Below are positions 49,393 through 63,600 of a stretch of DNA of 64,000 nt, one piece after another. A program made the position numbers and the translations under genes. Location: the NCBI GenBank assembly GCA_964034945.1, contig OZ035961.1, forward strand, positions 88,244,124 to 88,308,123. The letters run 5' to 3'. The DNA is from Chrysopilus asiliformis. Taxonomy: Eukaryota > Arthropoda > Insecta > Diptera > Rhagionidae. A model generated the notes under the pieces. It ran no database searches, had not been told where the DNA came from, and saw only the letters and a list, made by a program, of their open reading frames with translations. The stretch's first letter is position 1. Every line of letters begins with the position of its first letter.

Positions 49393-51642
49393 ATGAGAAA
49401 AGAAAAAAAAGTATTAATGTTAGTAACATGTTATCCAATCAAGAAGAAAAACGTAACAAATAAAAACCAACATTGATCTCTTGTCATCCCTCTTCATCGT
49501 CTGCAAAATAAAAACAGAAAAAAATGTTTAATAGTTTTGATGTTTAGCTAAAGAGAAATATTTTTTAAAAAGATTTTAAGCAAAGTATTTAAGAGATTTA
49601 CGTAAGAAAATATTTTGTGTATGACTTTTTTTTAGTTGCTGTGCTGTTTTCTTTTCTGAACAGAGTCTGAGTTCGGGGCCAAGTACTATTTTTATATATT
49701 TTTTAAAATATATTTTTCACTAGAATGATATAAGTTAACTATAATTTTCATATTACATAAACTTAGTTTAAGTTTGCGTTTGAAACAAGCACACGATTCC
49801 ATTTTAGTTGCAATTATTAAATTATTTAATAAAGTTAATTAACTTAATGGTAAACACAGGTAAACACAAGCAATGTATCCACCACTTTTATAATTTAAAA
49901 CCAACAAAAAAAAACAAATGAAAATTCTGTAAAAATTGTGATAATCCTGTGGAGTTTTTATGACTGCATTTTTTTAATTTTTTACTTTAATTATGATTTA
50001 TCTTGACGACTAATAAATTATTACACATATTTTTTTGTGCGTTACAAACAAAAAATAAAATAACAAAAATGTACTGAAAACAAAAGAATAAAAACAAACA
50101 AGCATTATGTGTAAAAAGATAAAAACGGATTATTGTACTCGTATAATTGTATCTAAGACTTTCCTTGAAATACTTTCGGTTTAATTTTTTAATCGTTTAT
50201 TGTCTTTAAGAAAGATTTATCGCCTTTTTATTGTAAGACTATTACAGATAAAAAAAAATATTATTATATACAAAAATTCTAAATAAATGATAATAAAATC
50301 ATTGAATCAAAAAATGTTGTGTTTTTATGTAACGTTTTTTTATGTTTATTTTTTTATTCTTTTATAGAATATTTTTGTATAATTCTTTAAGAATGTAAAA
50401 GATTTAAAGCCTACCCAAAAATTTTTGGAGCAAAATTCGTAGACTTTAAAAAAATTAATTTTTGATCAGAAATATATTGAATTTGATCACAAAATTAAAG
50501 CCTATACCACAATCACGCGTGCGTGCGTGCGGCACAGTGACATTTCCACGCGGTGAAAGTACAAACTACGCGTTTATATGAGTAAATGTATAATTGCGCG
50601 TTGCTCAGACGCGTTGCCGCGTAGAGTAGGCCTAGTCTCTACTTTCAGACGCGGTGATAACTACGAGATGTCAGATACTAATAATTTCGGTACTTTAATT
50701 TGAATTCGCGCCGCATTGACTTAATGAATGTCACCTTGCCGCACGCACACACGCGTAATTGTGGTATAGGCTTAAGATTTGTACGCCATTAAAAAATTCA
50801 TAGTCCAAAGGGGGTTCACAAATAGCGCTAAATTGAACATATTTTTTTAACAATTTTCGTTTTTTGTTTTAGTTAGGAATGTTTTTATATTATGTAACTG
50901 GCGTTTGTATTCTTTTAGAACATAAAAGAGGATCAAGGGTTGTACCGGCTTTCAATTTAAGGGTGTATTTGACGTTACACGTAAGAACTTTCGCCTGCGG
51001 CTCAAAAAATGGTTTTACTCTTAAAAATGTAATTTAAAAATTCTATTCTTTCAGAAAGTTTTAAATATTAGATTTTTCTGATTCGTCAGCTTGTAAAAAA
51101 AATTTTTTTATTCATATAAAAAAAAATTTTCGGCCCCCCAAATTTGAAAGCCTGCACATGGCTCAGTAATGGCTAGGTATGGGTCTGTCTGGATTTTTCG
51201 TTAGAATCGTTAACACTGTGGGTTTCTCTGCGAAAAACTTTTTGTACAGGTAAAATCCAAAATTAAGGACCTTTTTTAAGTGCATTTCAAATCTACTGGT
51301 TTTGCACATTTGCTCTGGGCGGCATTCAGCAAGCGTGCGTTTGAAATGCGTACTAAAATATATTAATGGGAATTTTGGGTAAATTTCAAAACGCTTGTTT
51401 GCGGAATCCTTTTCCTGGTTACAGCCAATAACTTTAACGATATTATAGCAATTTCAAAACAATTTTTTTGTTATTGTTTCACTTAAGAAAAAAAAAACTT
51501 CCAATTCTCTGAAACAGGAAATCGACCTTTTAAATCCCATTTGTGTCCCGGTGGATTTTCATGATATTTTCCCATAGCAACGCAAAATCCTAACAAACAC
51601 AAATATCTACTGCGAAGAGTTTATTTTAGTTCGAGTGCTAAG
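49393..51642. other. SLC35F5 3' UTR and spacer before BBS4
   Basis: Long AT-rich 3' sequence with many AATAAA copies to about 50310, then a 274-bp MITE (50499-50772), then unremarkable sequence up to the BBS4 start. No extra gene was recognised. Confidence 0.6.
50499..50772. mobile_element. 274-bp GC-rich-ended MITE flanked by TAA
   Basis: The ends AGCCTATACCACAATCACGC and (inverse) AGCCTATACCACAATTACGC continue as CGTG-rich arms to a GTGACATT match. TAA occurs just outside (50496-50498 and 50773-50775), consistent with a TWA target duplication. The arms contain many CpG and ACGCG words, unlike the surrounding AT-rich DNA. Confidence 0.75.
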
Positions 51643-54600
51643 ATGTCCGCGGATGTGGTTTGCAATGGAAAAACACCAAATCTACCATCACTGGAAGTGG
51701 TTAAGAAGGGTAAATAATGAAGTGAATAATTTGTAAATAATACTGTGCTAATCTCTATCGTTTTCCCGGTACCTCTTAACATCTCCAATTATAGTGGATA
51801 ACACAATTCTTTACACATCTAACATGAATTGGTTACTTCATCTCTACTTCACACGGCAAGACTATGCGACATGCCGGAATTTAATAAACGCTCAACTTAA
51901 AGACCATCTAAATCCCGAATATCTCTACTTCGTTAAGGTAAAATAAACATCCTGAAAAACAAAAACAGCATCGTTCTCGTCTGCTAACAATGGCAGTTTA
52001 TGTGATATTGTCCCAAAATCGATTACGTATTCTCGTCTCTGTTCGGATTTCATATGGTTTTTTTATCTGATTAACCGATTATTATCATTGTGGCACATGA
52101 CTATTTTTATCCAGCTCCTAGCTTAACTAGATATATATGTTTTCAAAATATGCTTGCTCTAGAAAACTCACAAATACACACGAGAATACCCTTTTTCCTG
52201 GTACAGAAAAAACATATTTGCTTGAATCTAATCTCGTTAAATAAATGCGTGGGCCAATTAATGCGACGTTATCTTGTCTGATTTTTTTTCATTCAGTTTT
52301 CATCCTATATTTTCTGTTCTTTTTCGGTTCGATGCGTCCTTTAGGGCATGATCGAAAGGAAAGAGGATAATCTTTATGAGGCTTTGCGGGATTTTCAAAA
52401 GGCCATTGATATCAACCCGAAAAATGTGGAGAACTTTAAAGAGATGGGAAAGACTCTGTAAGTAGTATGATTTTCAAGAATTGTTAGAGATATCTTGAAT
52501 TCCTCAATACGAGACTAATGTAAAAAAAATTGATTGATTCTCTTTCTTATGGGCTCAACATTTTATTGGCGTACAATGCGGATAATGATTTCAAAGGTAT
52601 GCGATGGGGCGTCTGAAGCGGGCATTGGACGTGTTCCGGGAAGCCGAGCGAATGATAAATCGGCCGGATCATGAGGTCTTTCATTACATCGGAGAGCTAC
52701 TCTACCGCAATAATCAGCCAAAGGGATCGGCAAACACTCAAGGGGCGAAGGAGTATTTCCAGAAGGCTCTCATCCACGGAAAGAAATTGGAAAGTTACCA
52801 AAGGCTGGCGGAAATCTTTCGCAGGGAAAAGGATTACGGAAAGGCGATTGAGGTTTTAGAGAGTTGTTTACAGTATGTATATATATAATTTTTTTTTGGG
52901 AGTTAAGGTTCTCTAAATTTGATATTTTCTAAGATTTTTTTTGTAAGTAAGTTCTTTTTTATACCCAATATTAGAATAGCTCCGGATAATACAGAAGTGC
53001 TGTCGGGAATTGGAGTACTCTATTTGAAAATCAATGATACCCAAAACGCTTTCAATAGACTTTTGGAGGTAACGAGCATAAATGAGAGATGCCCTCAAGG
53101 ATTGATTGCGTTTGGGGCGATACTTCAGGTTTGTTGAAGGGCTTTCTGTATTAAAAGATTTTGTTTACTTTTTATCATAATGATGTGATGATATTCTGTG
53201 AAAAATTTGTTTTGTTTACGTGATTTTACCTGAAAAGTTTAGAGGTGGTTTCCCGTTTACTTTTATATCTGATGTCAAAGATTTGGAATGAATTTTTAGG
53301 CTTATCCACCGAGTTGAGTGAAAACAAAACAGTTTTTTGGATTTGGCACTAGAAGGGTATTATATTTAGTGGTAGATAAAGAAAAAGGTAGTAATAATAA
53401 TAAAAACGAAAGGAATATCCGATTAAATTGATTTAAAAAAATACTAGAATGTGGACCTGTCATGGCCGGGTTTAAGTATTTTGTATCCGTTTTAGAAATA
53501 CGGAAAAAATCCAGAAAATACTTTGTTAATAATTTTTGAAAAAATAGCATTATCTCTAGATGTAAGGTGTACAGATTTTTGAAGTTAGAATGCGAGACGC
53601 AGGCAACGATTTTTTATAATCACATATCGTCCCTTGATTCTTATCTAGTATCAAACGCCACGTAGTTTGATAATCAACTTTGAAACTTTGAGGGGAAATT
53701 GCGGAAAACCTGTTCGAAAAAAGAATTTTTTTTTATTTTCTTGTAAAACTATTAATCCTGAAACTAATTTACGTGAACAAATTTTCTTCGCAGTAATATT
53801 TTGAGAATAATGAAGATTTTAATATTTGCCATATTTTTGTTTTTCTCAAAAATTTCATATCTTGAACCGTTATCGAGATTTACCGTTATTCTAAAAATTT
53901 AGTTTTTGGCATTTTTATCGAAAAAAATAAATTAAAGCAAATAATAGTTCCTATTACTTGTTTTTGACCGTCACTTTTTATCTTTATCCGTTCTCGAGAT
54001 ATTCTCATTACAGTGTGAAAAAATTGATTTTAGCAGTTTTCTTGCAAACGAATGGTTCTTTCGTAGTGTTTTTCTCGATTATCAAAAGCGCTAGAACTCT
54101 AGTACTTGGCACGTTTTAAAGAAGTTGGACCAAAACCCAAGCCCTCGTCATTAGTTGAAAAAGTCAATAATGGCGTTTGGTACACGATAAGAATCAAGTG
54201 ACAATATGCTAAAATAAACTCAACTTTTCGCGCTCTTCACATTCTATAAATAATGTAAATGTAAATTGTAAAAAAAGACCGTAAAGACAAAAGCGCTATT
54301 TTTTTACTTTCTTCTACGGAGTATAATAAAGTATTGTATTCATGATAAATTTCGACCTCTTAATTTTGCCTAAAAAACATTTCCCGATCACTCCTGAGTC
54401 GATTGGAGTCATATTAAAAAAATGTCTTTCTGTCTGTCAGTCTGTCTGTCTGTCAGTCTGTCTGTCAGTCTGTTTACAAGATTTCTCAAAAACTAATAGA
54501 GCTAGCACCATGAAATTTTATAGGCATGTTGGGTACTGAAATGGGACGATCCTATGAACTTTTGGTGGAAATCCGTTAACCGGAAGTATCCAAAATGGCG

Positions 54601-57600
54601 GTTTTTCAAAAATCGCAATTTCGTTTTTCTCGATTTACTCCCAAACTACGCGTTTTTTAGTGGCCTTAAGTATGACAAAACTTGGAGAAAATAAAATTTC
54701 CCACACTTTTGTCTTTAGCTATAACTCGATATCTCAACCCGTTATCGAGATAAACCGTTATTTCCAAAAAAACAGTTTTTTGCGATTATCTCGAAAACTA
54801 ACGGGTTTTTGCTGACTGAATGTATGAAGTGAATTAATGAGAATGGCATTCTGCACAATTTTGTCTTTTACCGTTATCCGTTATATTTTACCGTTATTGA
54901 GATATTTTCATTAATATGTAAAAAATCATATTTTTGCGAATAATTTGCAAACTAACGATTTTTCGACAAATAATTAAAGATGTTAACAATTAAAGATGTT
55001 AACACAAAAAAAAGAATAATTAAAGATGTTAACATTTTCTACATTTTTGCCATTTACCGTAAATTGATATCTTTTACCGTTCTCAAGTTATCTCAAATTT
55101 TGTACGTTTTTGATATTTTTGGATGAACCAACAATTTATTGGGAGGTTGTATTGGGTTGACAATACGACAGGGCTATAACGTAAATTGCACAGGGTCGTA
55201 GATTTTGTAGAAGAAAGTTTTGTGTTGACCACAACTGATTTTTTAAATACATATGCTATCTGTGGAAAATTGTTGCAAAAATGAAAAAAATGTAATTTAC
55301 AGCCACCGAAGCAGCCCAAGTAAAGTATTTTTGCATATTTAGTGATCGTTTTTTCTACTGTTTGACAGTTGGACAAAAGTTTAGTTTCCGGGCCGCCGGG
55401 ATAACATGCCTAAATGCGGCACTGTCCCGGCCATCCCGGGACGCATGGTGACCCAACCTTAGCTGTGGGTACAGAAGATTTCTCGAAACCCTCTTGAGCT
55501 AGAGCCATGAAATTTTACAGTAACCCAAATTGCGGATTCTAAATCTCCTAATTTCGGTATTCGCGATTCACAATTAAAAAAGTGAAAAAAAAAAGATTTT
55601 TGCTAATTACTTGTAAACTAATGGTTTTTCGAGAAACAGCTCAAAGAAAAATTAAAGATATTAAAATTCCCAGGTTTTACCGTTATGGAAATATTTCAGA
55701 AAAATGCATATTTTTATACAAACTAATATTTTATTCGTCGGGTTATAAATTGCGCAGGATCGGAAATTTTGTATAAGAAAGTCATGTGTTGTTCACATCA
55801 GATATTATCTGAGATTCAGTTCACTCAACTGAATCGATCACCATAGCGGGTATTTACACTACTGTATACTTAAAAGTTTTCTTACATTTTTTTAGACAAC
55901 TTCTTTGTTGCCAGAAGAAAAACCCATCTCAAACATCAGCAACAAAGAAATATCGAATTATGTGTAAAAAATTCTTTACTTAACTTTATTTCCTTAACTT
56001 AATATAAAACCATACCAAACAACATAAAAAAAGAAATCAAATATCGTTATAAACAAAAACTAACCAACCCCTGCCAAAATAAAATTTGTTATCGTATTTC
56101 TCGTGAAAATTTATAACAATCACAATAAATCCAATTTACATATTTCAAGCATTGATATTTGCGGCTATGTGTAGTAAAAAAGATTTCGTTATTGCTTGAG
56201 TCCTTTTTTTTTGGTAAAAATCGTCAAGCTGCTTAAAGAGGGTAATATAGAAAAAGGGGAATCGAAAGAAACTTGTCTTCCAGATATACTCCTACAAAAG
56301 AAAATCTATCCGCCTTCGCAAAACGTTTATGTTTTTGATATAAATCTCAAAGACTTCCGTTTGACGCGAAAAAGATTTCCTTCTCTCAAACACAATAGAA
56401 ATGATATCATTGTTGTCATGTTGATTTCGCTATATTTTTTTTCACTATGGTGACTTAAGGAAATTGTAGAGAAAATTTCTCGTTTTAGTCCCGTAACGAT
56501 GTCGATGGTGCACTAAACAAATACCAGCGTATCACTGGCGAGGACCTTCAAGGAGCTGAACTATGGAACAATATTGGCTTATGTTTCTTTAAGAAAAAGA
56601 AACTCATAGCGGTAAGTTATGCATTTTGATGGGATTATTATGATGTCAAATGGATGAATATGTACTTTTTATTCGCTTTATCCATTTTATTCAGTTCCTG
56701 TCCAACCCTTGTTCCTTAGCTATCAATAATTATTACTAGTGTACGTAGCAAGTAAATCCCTATAATTTCTGTTTCTCTGTACGTATTGTCCTCTTTCTAC
56801 TCGTTTTTGGTACTTACCTATCCTACATTGAGTTGTTAATTTTTTCTTCTTCGTCTATTTCCAGGCAATAGCGTGTCTAAGAAAATCCATTTGGATGTCT
56901 CCACTGAATTACAATTCCCTGTACAATCTTAGCCTGGTCTTTATAACTGGTAAGTAATCCTTCTATTTATTTTTTTATTTTCCCGTTTGAATGTCTTTTC
57001 TCAAGTAACGACCATACGACAAGTGCGTCGGTCGTCCTACGTAAAAGATCCATTTTTAGACGATGCCAATACACTAAAAGAAATACTTCTCCCATTTGAA
57101 GAAAACAGACTCTATTTATTGAAAACTGATAATAATTCAGCGTCATAGAAAATAATTGCAGCTTTAGAATTAGGAAAATTTTGGTCAGTTTAAAGAAAAT
57201 TTTCTTTGAAACAATGAAAATATTTTATTCATTTTTCAAATGGTTTTAGTTTGGTTTGCATCTTTGGTAATACTTAATTGCTTAAAAACTAGAAACTTTA
57301 CCCCGAAGTCAAACAATTCTTTATTGCATGTGAAAACGGCTGAACCGATTGACCTGAAATGTTGAATGGCCTATTGGAAAGTAGTCCGAGCGGAGGAGGG
57401 CTGAACTGAATTCGAGGCTTTTTTTCACCTATAATCTTCTCCCGCGGAAAAAATGACCGAGCCGATTGTCTTTAAATTCGGCACAGATGTTCGTTGGTAT
57501 CCATCTCTAACATACACCCATTTAAAAGTAGTACTAGTAGTGGGGGAGTAAGGGGGGAAAGGGGGGGGGGAGTGAAGCGAATACGAAGCTTAGTTTTTTT

Positions 57601-60600
57601 CCTGTTTCCTGTACGTGACCCTTTCGCAGTAAAACTACCGAACCGATCGACTGGAAATTTGGCATAAGTGTTTGTCGGAAGTCCAGCTTCAACAAAAGTC
57701 CACCAAACAAGATAGCCTTTGACAATTCTCTCCAATATTACCAAAGGTTATACTTTTTGGTGAACTTTTGTTTTCAGATTATGTAATTTTTTTTAAACAC
57801 AGCTCCCACATAAACCGACGATTTTAATCGACAATTTTTTTCTCCTAAATAAAAAAATGTTTCAGAAGCCTAAAAGTTTACCGTTTCCAAAAGTTTTGTA
57901 AGTAATTCTTTGAAGACATTTCATTCCAGACATTTCTTTCCCAATGTTTTTAAGTCAGTATGTGGTCTTACTGTTTTAAAAAAAAAATCGGTATCAACAT
58001 TTGTTCACCGAGAGGCGAACATAAAATGAGTGGCTTGAGACTTGAAATTTTACGCAGATTCGTTTTTCGTAAAATGCAAGGCTAAGTTCGTTAATGGGAA
58101 AAAATGGACCATAGGAACGAAAACGTTTTTTGCGAATATCTCAAAAATGGTGCATCTTATCAAAAAAGTGCAACAACAAAAGTTATTTAGGATTTGATTC
58201 TACATAAAACTCCCATACATAAAATCCGATTGGAGGAAATTTTAAAGAATCTTATTGAAAACTTTGACTTCAAAGTGGAATTTTGATATAACTGTTCGCC
58301 GTTCACTTAAACTTCGAACAATTCCATATCACCATACGGCTTTTCAATAATTACCAGATTAGCAATTATAGCTTTTGTTTTACATTAAAGGATGAAAAGA
58401 TATCTTAAAAACAAAGCACATGTTCTTTGGTTTGAAGGCACAACTTTCTCAGAGTGTAGCATAGACGATACGATGTGATGCTGTCGATAGAGGTATTTCA
58501 GATTTATATCAAAGGATCCTTTCGATGTAAATCTAATGGACTTTGATAGTATTTACATTGTTTGGTTCACTTTGTTTGTTTTTCTTACTGATTAACTTCG
58601 ATTACACTGATCAACAAAAAGAAAAAAAAAATTTTGCCGTTCTTTGCAAATGTTTTTTTTTTCATACCCTGGTATTAGATTATTTATAATATGTCTGTAA
58701 AAAATAGCAGAAACACCCATTTTTTTAGGAAATTCTGTTTATTTAAAAAAAAAATAAAAAAACAGGAATAAATTTATTCGTATGATTTTTTGAAAAGTTT
58801 TGCTTCTCTTTTATATGAATATGATGGATGATCTCGTTTTAATGTCCAACAAAAATCTGCCAGCATTCTTGATGACCATTTTCCTTGATATCTCTTTTCC
58901 ATTGTAATAATGTCTTGATGAAATCTCTCCCCGTGCTCGTCGCTTACAGCACCTAAGTTTTTAGGGAAAAACTATATGGGAATCAAGAAAATGAATTTTC
59001 AGAGACATATTGCATCCCAAGTCTTTATAGTTCTGGAGGACACATCTTAAACAAAAAAAACTTGGCGTCCAAGGTTTATTAATACTCTGACTAATACTGA
59101 AACCAAAGTACAAATTGTATGCGTTATTTACTAGCGGCGTAGGCCGTTCTCGATTGGAATTGGAAGTAAACTCCCGACAAATAAAACAAAAGAGGTCCAG
59201 AGAATTTAAGTACTTTCGATGCATAATGAAAACTAGGTATAAGTATTTAGTATGCGACCCCAACCAGAACCTATGAAAATTAACAAACAAAAAACTACAA
59301 AATAAGCAATAGTGAGCTGAAAAAATACAAGAAATTCACACGCCGTTAACTGTAGTACGTCAATATTGTGGGAAATGTATGTCCTTTTCTTTTATTCGCT
59401 CGGTGCTGCTCGGAGCGGGACCGAATAGTTGTTACGGGATAAACCGCCAATACTAATGCCAAAAATTATACTTTGTCGTATATTTAGATAATTCGATGTA
59501 ATGAAATATTTTTAACATTTTTCTGTTAATACTTATGCTTGTCAGATACCGAAAATGTATAATTTGTTTAACGGCAAAAAGTCGTGTTGACCAGTGTTAT
59601 TAGCCTCCTATTTTCCCGACTATGGCCATTAAGCGGGCGCTAGTGAGGTGAAAATCTATCAGCACAGACGGTTGAAAATGGACCCCAAAGGTATTCAATT
59701 TGATTAGATTCATTCCTTTTTACGGTTGTAATCCTTTCTTTTTTTATTTTGGTGCAAAAATAGCTTTCCTGGAATATTTTTATCTGTAATTCGATATTTT
59801 TCTAAAATCCATAAAAGGGTGAAACACTTTAGACATTATTTACAAACTTCACATTATTCCCTTTTAAGAAAAAAGTTAGAATGGAATGATTTTTATCCCC
59901 ATTTCCAAATAAAATTTATGAATTGTTGGGCAAATATTTTAACTTGGCATGAAGTTTCTTTTCACTAGCTTTGCATATTTCAAAAATCTTCAGTAGACAT
60001 TCGAAGTAATGTTATCTCTCATGGGGTTTGTCAACAAAAAAAAACATAATTTTTTCTTGAAACGTAAGGACTTTTTTTCTTCAATTGTGAGTTTTGTTGG
60101 ACAATAAAAAACTTTTATGGGAAGTTATTCGAGGGAAAAGTTTAAAAAGTGTAAATTCTCTGTCGGTATTTATATGGCGATGTTGAACACGTATGTGGTC
60201 GTTATGTAATAAATGACGACAATAAAGTGAATATAATAAAGAAATTTTATTACACTGTTATTTTTTGGAGAATTTAAAATATGTCTCTCGGTGAATTTGT
60301 CAAATTTATCTTTAAAAATATAAAATGTTTTGCTGTACACATTTTATATTTTAAAAGATAAATTTGAATTAGTACTGGTAACTTTTATAAAGTGTCATGG
60401 AAAATTTTTCAACAAACTTGGCTACATATTGTAATATTTTGACAGAATTTAAAAACAAATGATGTTTACCCAAGTGCCAGAACAGTTTTGAGTTGTTGTT
60501 AAATTTTTTTTTATGTAGGGAAGGGTGGGACAGTTTTATACACGGGGATTTTTCATACAGCTTAAATTTTTCACAAATTGCTTTTTATATGGCTGAGACT

Positions 60601-63600
60601 GATCTCTCAAAAATATTTTGGAAACAAATTCCCTAAAATTATATTTGGCGAGACATTTAAGCTATATGGAAGTTTTTCGTGTTTCCATCTCCTGCTCTAT
60701 TCTGCATTATCCTTACATTGTTATGTGTCGATTCTCCGTATTACGATGTCTTTTTTTTTTGTTGCAAAATTGGTTGTCTTTCAATGATAAACCATTATTA
60801 CAGACAGCCACTTTCAGTATCATTTTAATAATTCACAAAAATTAGCAAAAATATTTTCCGGCTAATAATATTTTAATTCTGAGGGACCGTGAATTTTATT
60901 CTTCTACCACAGTATAATATAGTATGGAAACTTAGAACAAGAGAAAATGGGTACATATCAAATTTTAAGTTTCTAGCTCACCGTTTTCCCGGGACACCGT
61001 GTTCATAGACGGATATACGGACATACATAATTTCTCAGCATTCGATGTAAAGTACCCTGATTCAATTATTTGTTTTTGTGCGACTTGGTTCTGTACATTC
61101 TAATAGTAGAGCCAATACAATTAGTCTAATAAAATAAATACATTAAAATCTATGGTTACACCATATAGGAAATAAAATTTGATATATACTACTATTTTTT
61201 TTTGAATTTTGTATTCTTGGTTTATTTTTTTGCCATAAAAACCAGTGAAAAACTAAATATCAGTTTTTACGATTTATCATCCGATGTATTGCCCCGGACT
61301 ATAAAGGTGGGTTTAGAAACACGAGCATTTTCATTTTTACTGGCAAAGTGAGCGGGATAGCGAAATTCAAATTTACGTGCGCAAAAAGTCGATCACATCA
61401 GTGTCTCACACGTACTTTCCCTTCCACTTTATGGCGAACTGTCACTGCACATCACCTTCTCACAGCAATACGTTTGTTAGCACTTCAATTTCACCTAACA
61501 AAATCATTTTGTGTGATGTTATAATTAATAACATAATTATTATCACCTCCCGTTTCCATTTAAAATGCGTAGCTTTCAAATAAACATCGAACTTAACCTT
61601 ACTTTTGCTGGCTGCCATAATTCCCCATAATTCAGGGGTAACATTTTGCTGGCAGGGCGGGGAAGTCCAATGTGTTTGTTGTTGTTTACTGCCATAACTT
61701 TCCTATTGTCGACGAAAATTATGGATAGTAAAACCACTACATGCAAGCAAAATTTCCAGTAAAATTTTTACTGAGTGGTTTCCCGTCCCTTTCCCACTTG
61801 GTGAAAAAGTCATAAGAAATCTGGCATTTCACTCATTTTGCCAGTAAAAATGAAAATGCTCGTGTTTCTAAACCCACCTTAACCCGCAGAACTTCAAGGA
61901 GAACATAAACCGACATCTCCTTTCGTTCTTCCGACCATCCCGAGCTGTGCTTCGGCATTAAAGGGTCTTCTCCCTAAGCTCTGGCTGAAACTATAAAAAA
62001 ATATCAGCAGTATAAATATCTCTATATATATCTATTACTGTTGATGATCTTTTATTTTATGAACTGATACATTCTATAAATTCACTACTTGGAAAACTTT
62101 AGAAAAGTGTTATTATGCTTCCATTTTGCAACAAAGCCATAACATGTCTGTATCGAATTTCGAATAAAATTGAAAATTGAAAAGCTATCCGGAAAAGTTT
62201 TCGTTGCTAAGCAGAAGTTCGATGAATGAAGTGAAGTCTTTCAGGAAATAACTTTTACAATTTCTATATTCTCAGTATCCTTTTTTCTCAGTATGAAATA
62301 AACATTAATTTATATTCACGAGAATTTCGATTGAGCAAAAAATCCTTTTTGTACGAGTATGTAAAACACGCGTGAACGCAAAAATAGTCTAACAAACTCC
62401 TTGACGATGCTCTTGTTTGGTGTCCATTGACCTCTCTATCCTGCATCGTTAAATAAAATATTGAAGAGTGATGAATGACATAATAATTTGGATAATATAA
62501 AATGCGAATCAATTGCCTGCCATCATACTGGGTAAAAATATCAGTTGTGATCAACACAAAATTTTCCTCTGCAATATTTAGTTTCGGAAAAAATATGTGG
62601 AAAATATTTCTCGAAAACCGTTAAAGATACGTATAAACCGTTGAAGAAAAAAGTGCAGAAAATTTTATTGCCTTCAAAGTTTATTATAGTCAGTTTTTCT
62701 TAAAAGTGCATAGTTTTCGAAAAAATTTCAAAAATATGTATTTTTTCAAAAAAGTTGTATTGGATGCAAACGTTATAGCATACGTTACTGATATACGTTA
62801 CCAATCCAAAAAGTTGATAGACAACTACTGATTTACAAAAAATTTCAAGTCGCTAGCTCAACAACTGGTCGAGTTATTAAAGATACGTAAGACGGACAGA
62901 CCGATAGACAGACAGACACACCGTCAGACAGATGCTCGGACATCTTCATAATTTTACTTGAAACGGAATTCATTGATCAGAATGTTTCTATCTTTCCCCA
63001 TTCTCGAGTCGGTCTCCGTCATGAATACAATACTTCCCCTCTAAAGCAATGGAAAGTAAAAATGGGTGAATATTTTGCTTAGTCGTCAAATGACAATAAC
63101 CAAAGTATCTTGTAGATATCAACAACCTTCCTTCGTCGAACCGAAACGATACGGAAATAAGAATATGAAAGCTGAAAGGGCTTTATGTAATTTGACGAAA
63201 TGGAGACTCGTGCAAAATTCAGGGTTTTAGGGGTGATTTCTTTTAATGGATAACTGGAATTTCATGCCCACAGTTCAACCTTCATGCGGGTAAGATAGAA
63301 AAATTGCCCAATGATGTGAAAACTATGTATGTTATTCCGTCTTATCAGCAACGACAAGATGGTCGGCGGGTAGGTGGAAGTTGTTGTTTTTTTGAGCCCA
63401 CAAGAAAGGAGGAAAGTTTTTTTTTTTATTGGACAACTGGATGGGACTTTGAGGAAGTGAATTATTTTCGTTAGGGGCCTATAAATAAACATTATTCTAG
63501 TGGAACTGCGTTTTATGGTTGGATGTATCGTTCGCCATGGCCATACAAAATCCAATTTTTATGTGTAATCTTCATGGGCCGAGGGTAATTTTTCTATATG

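Noticed and set aside
56196..56453. 85-codon plus-strand frame in a BBS4 intron
   Set aside because: No ATG at its start, no similarity, and it is not in phase with the flanking BBS4 exons.
61880..62000. Segment with CCGAGCTGTGCTTCGGC and CTGGCTGAAAC, considered as a second ribozyme or a structured RNA
   Set aside because: It lacks the CTGANGA box and complementary stems; no consistent fold was found.
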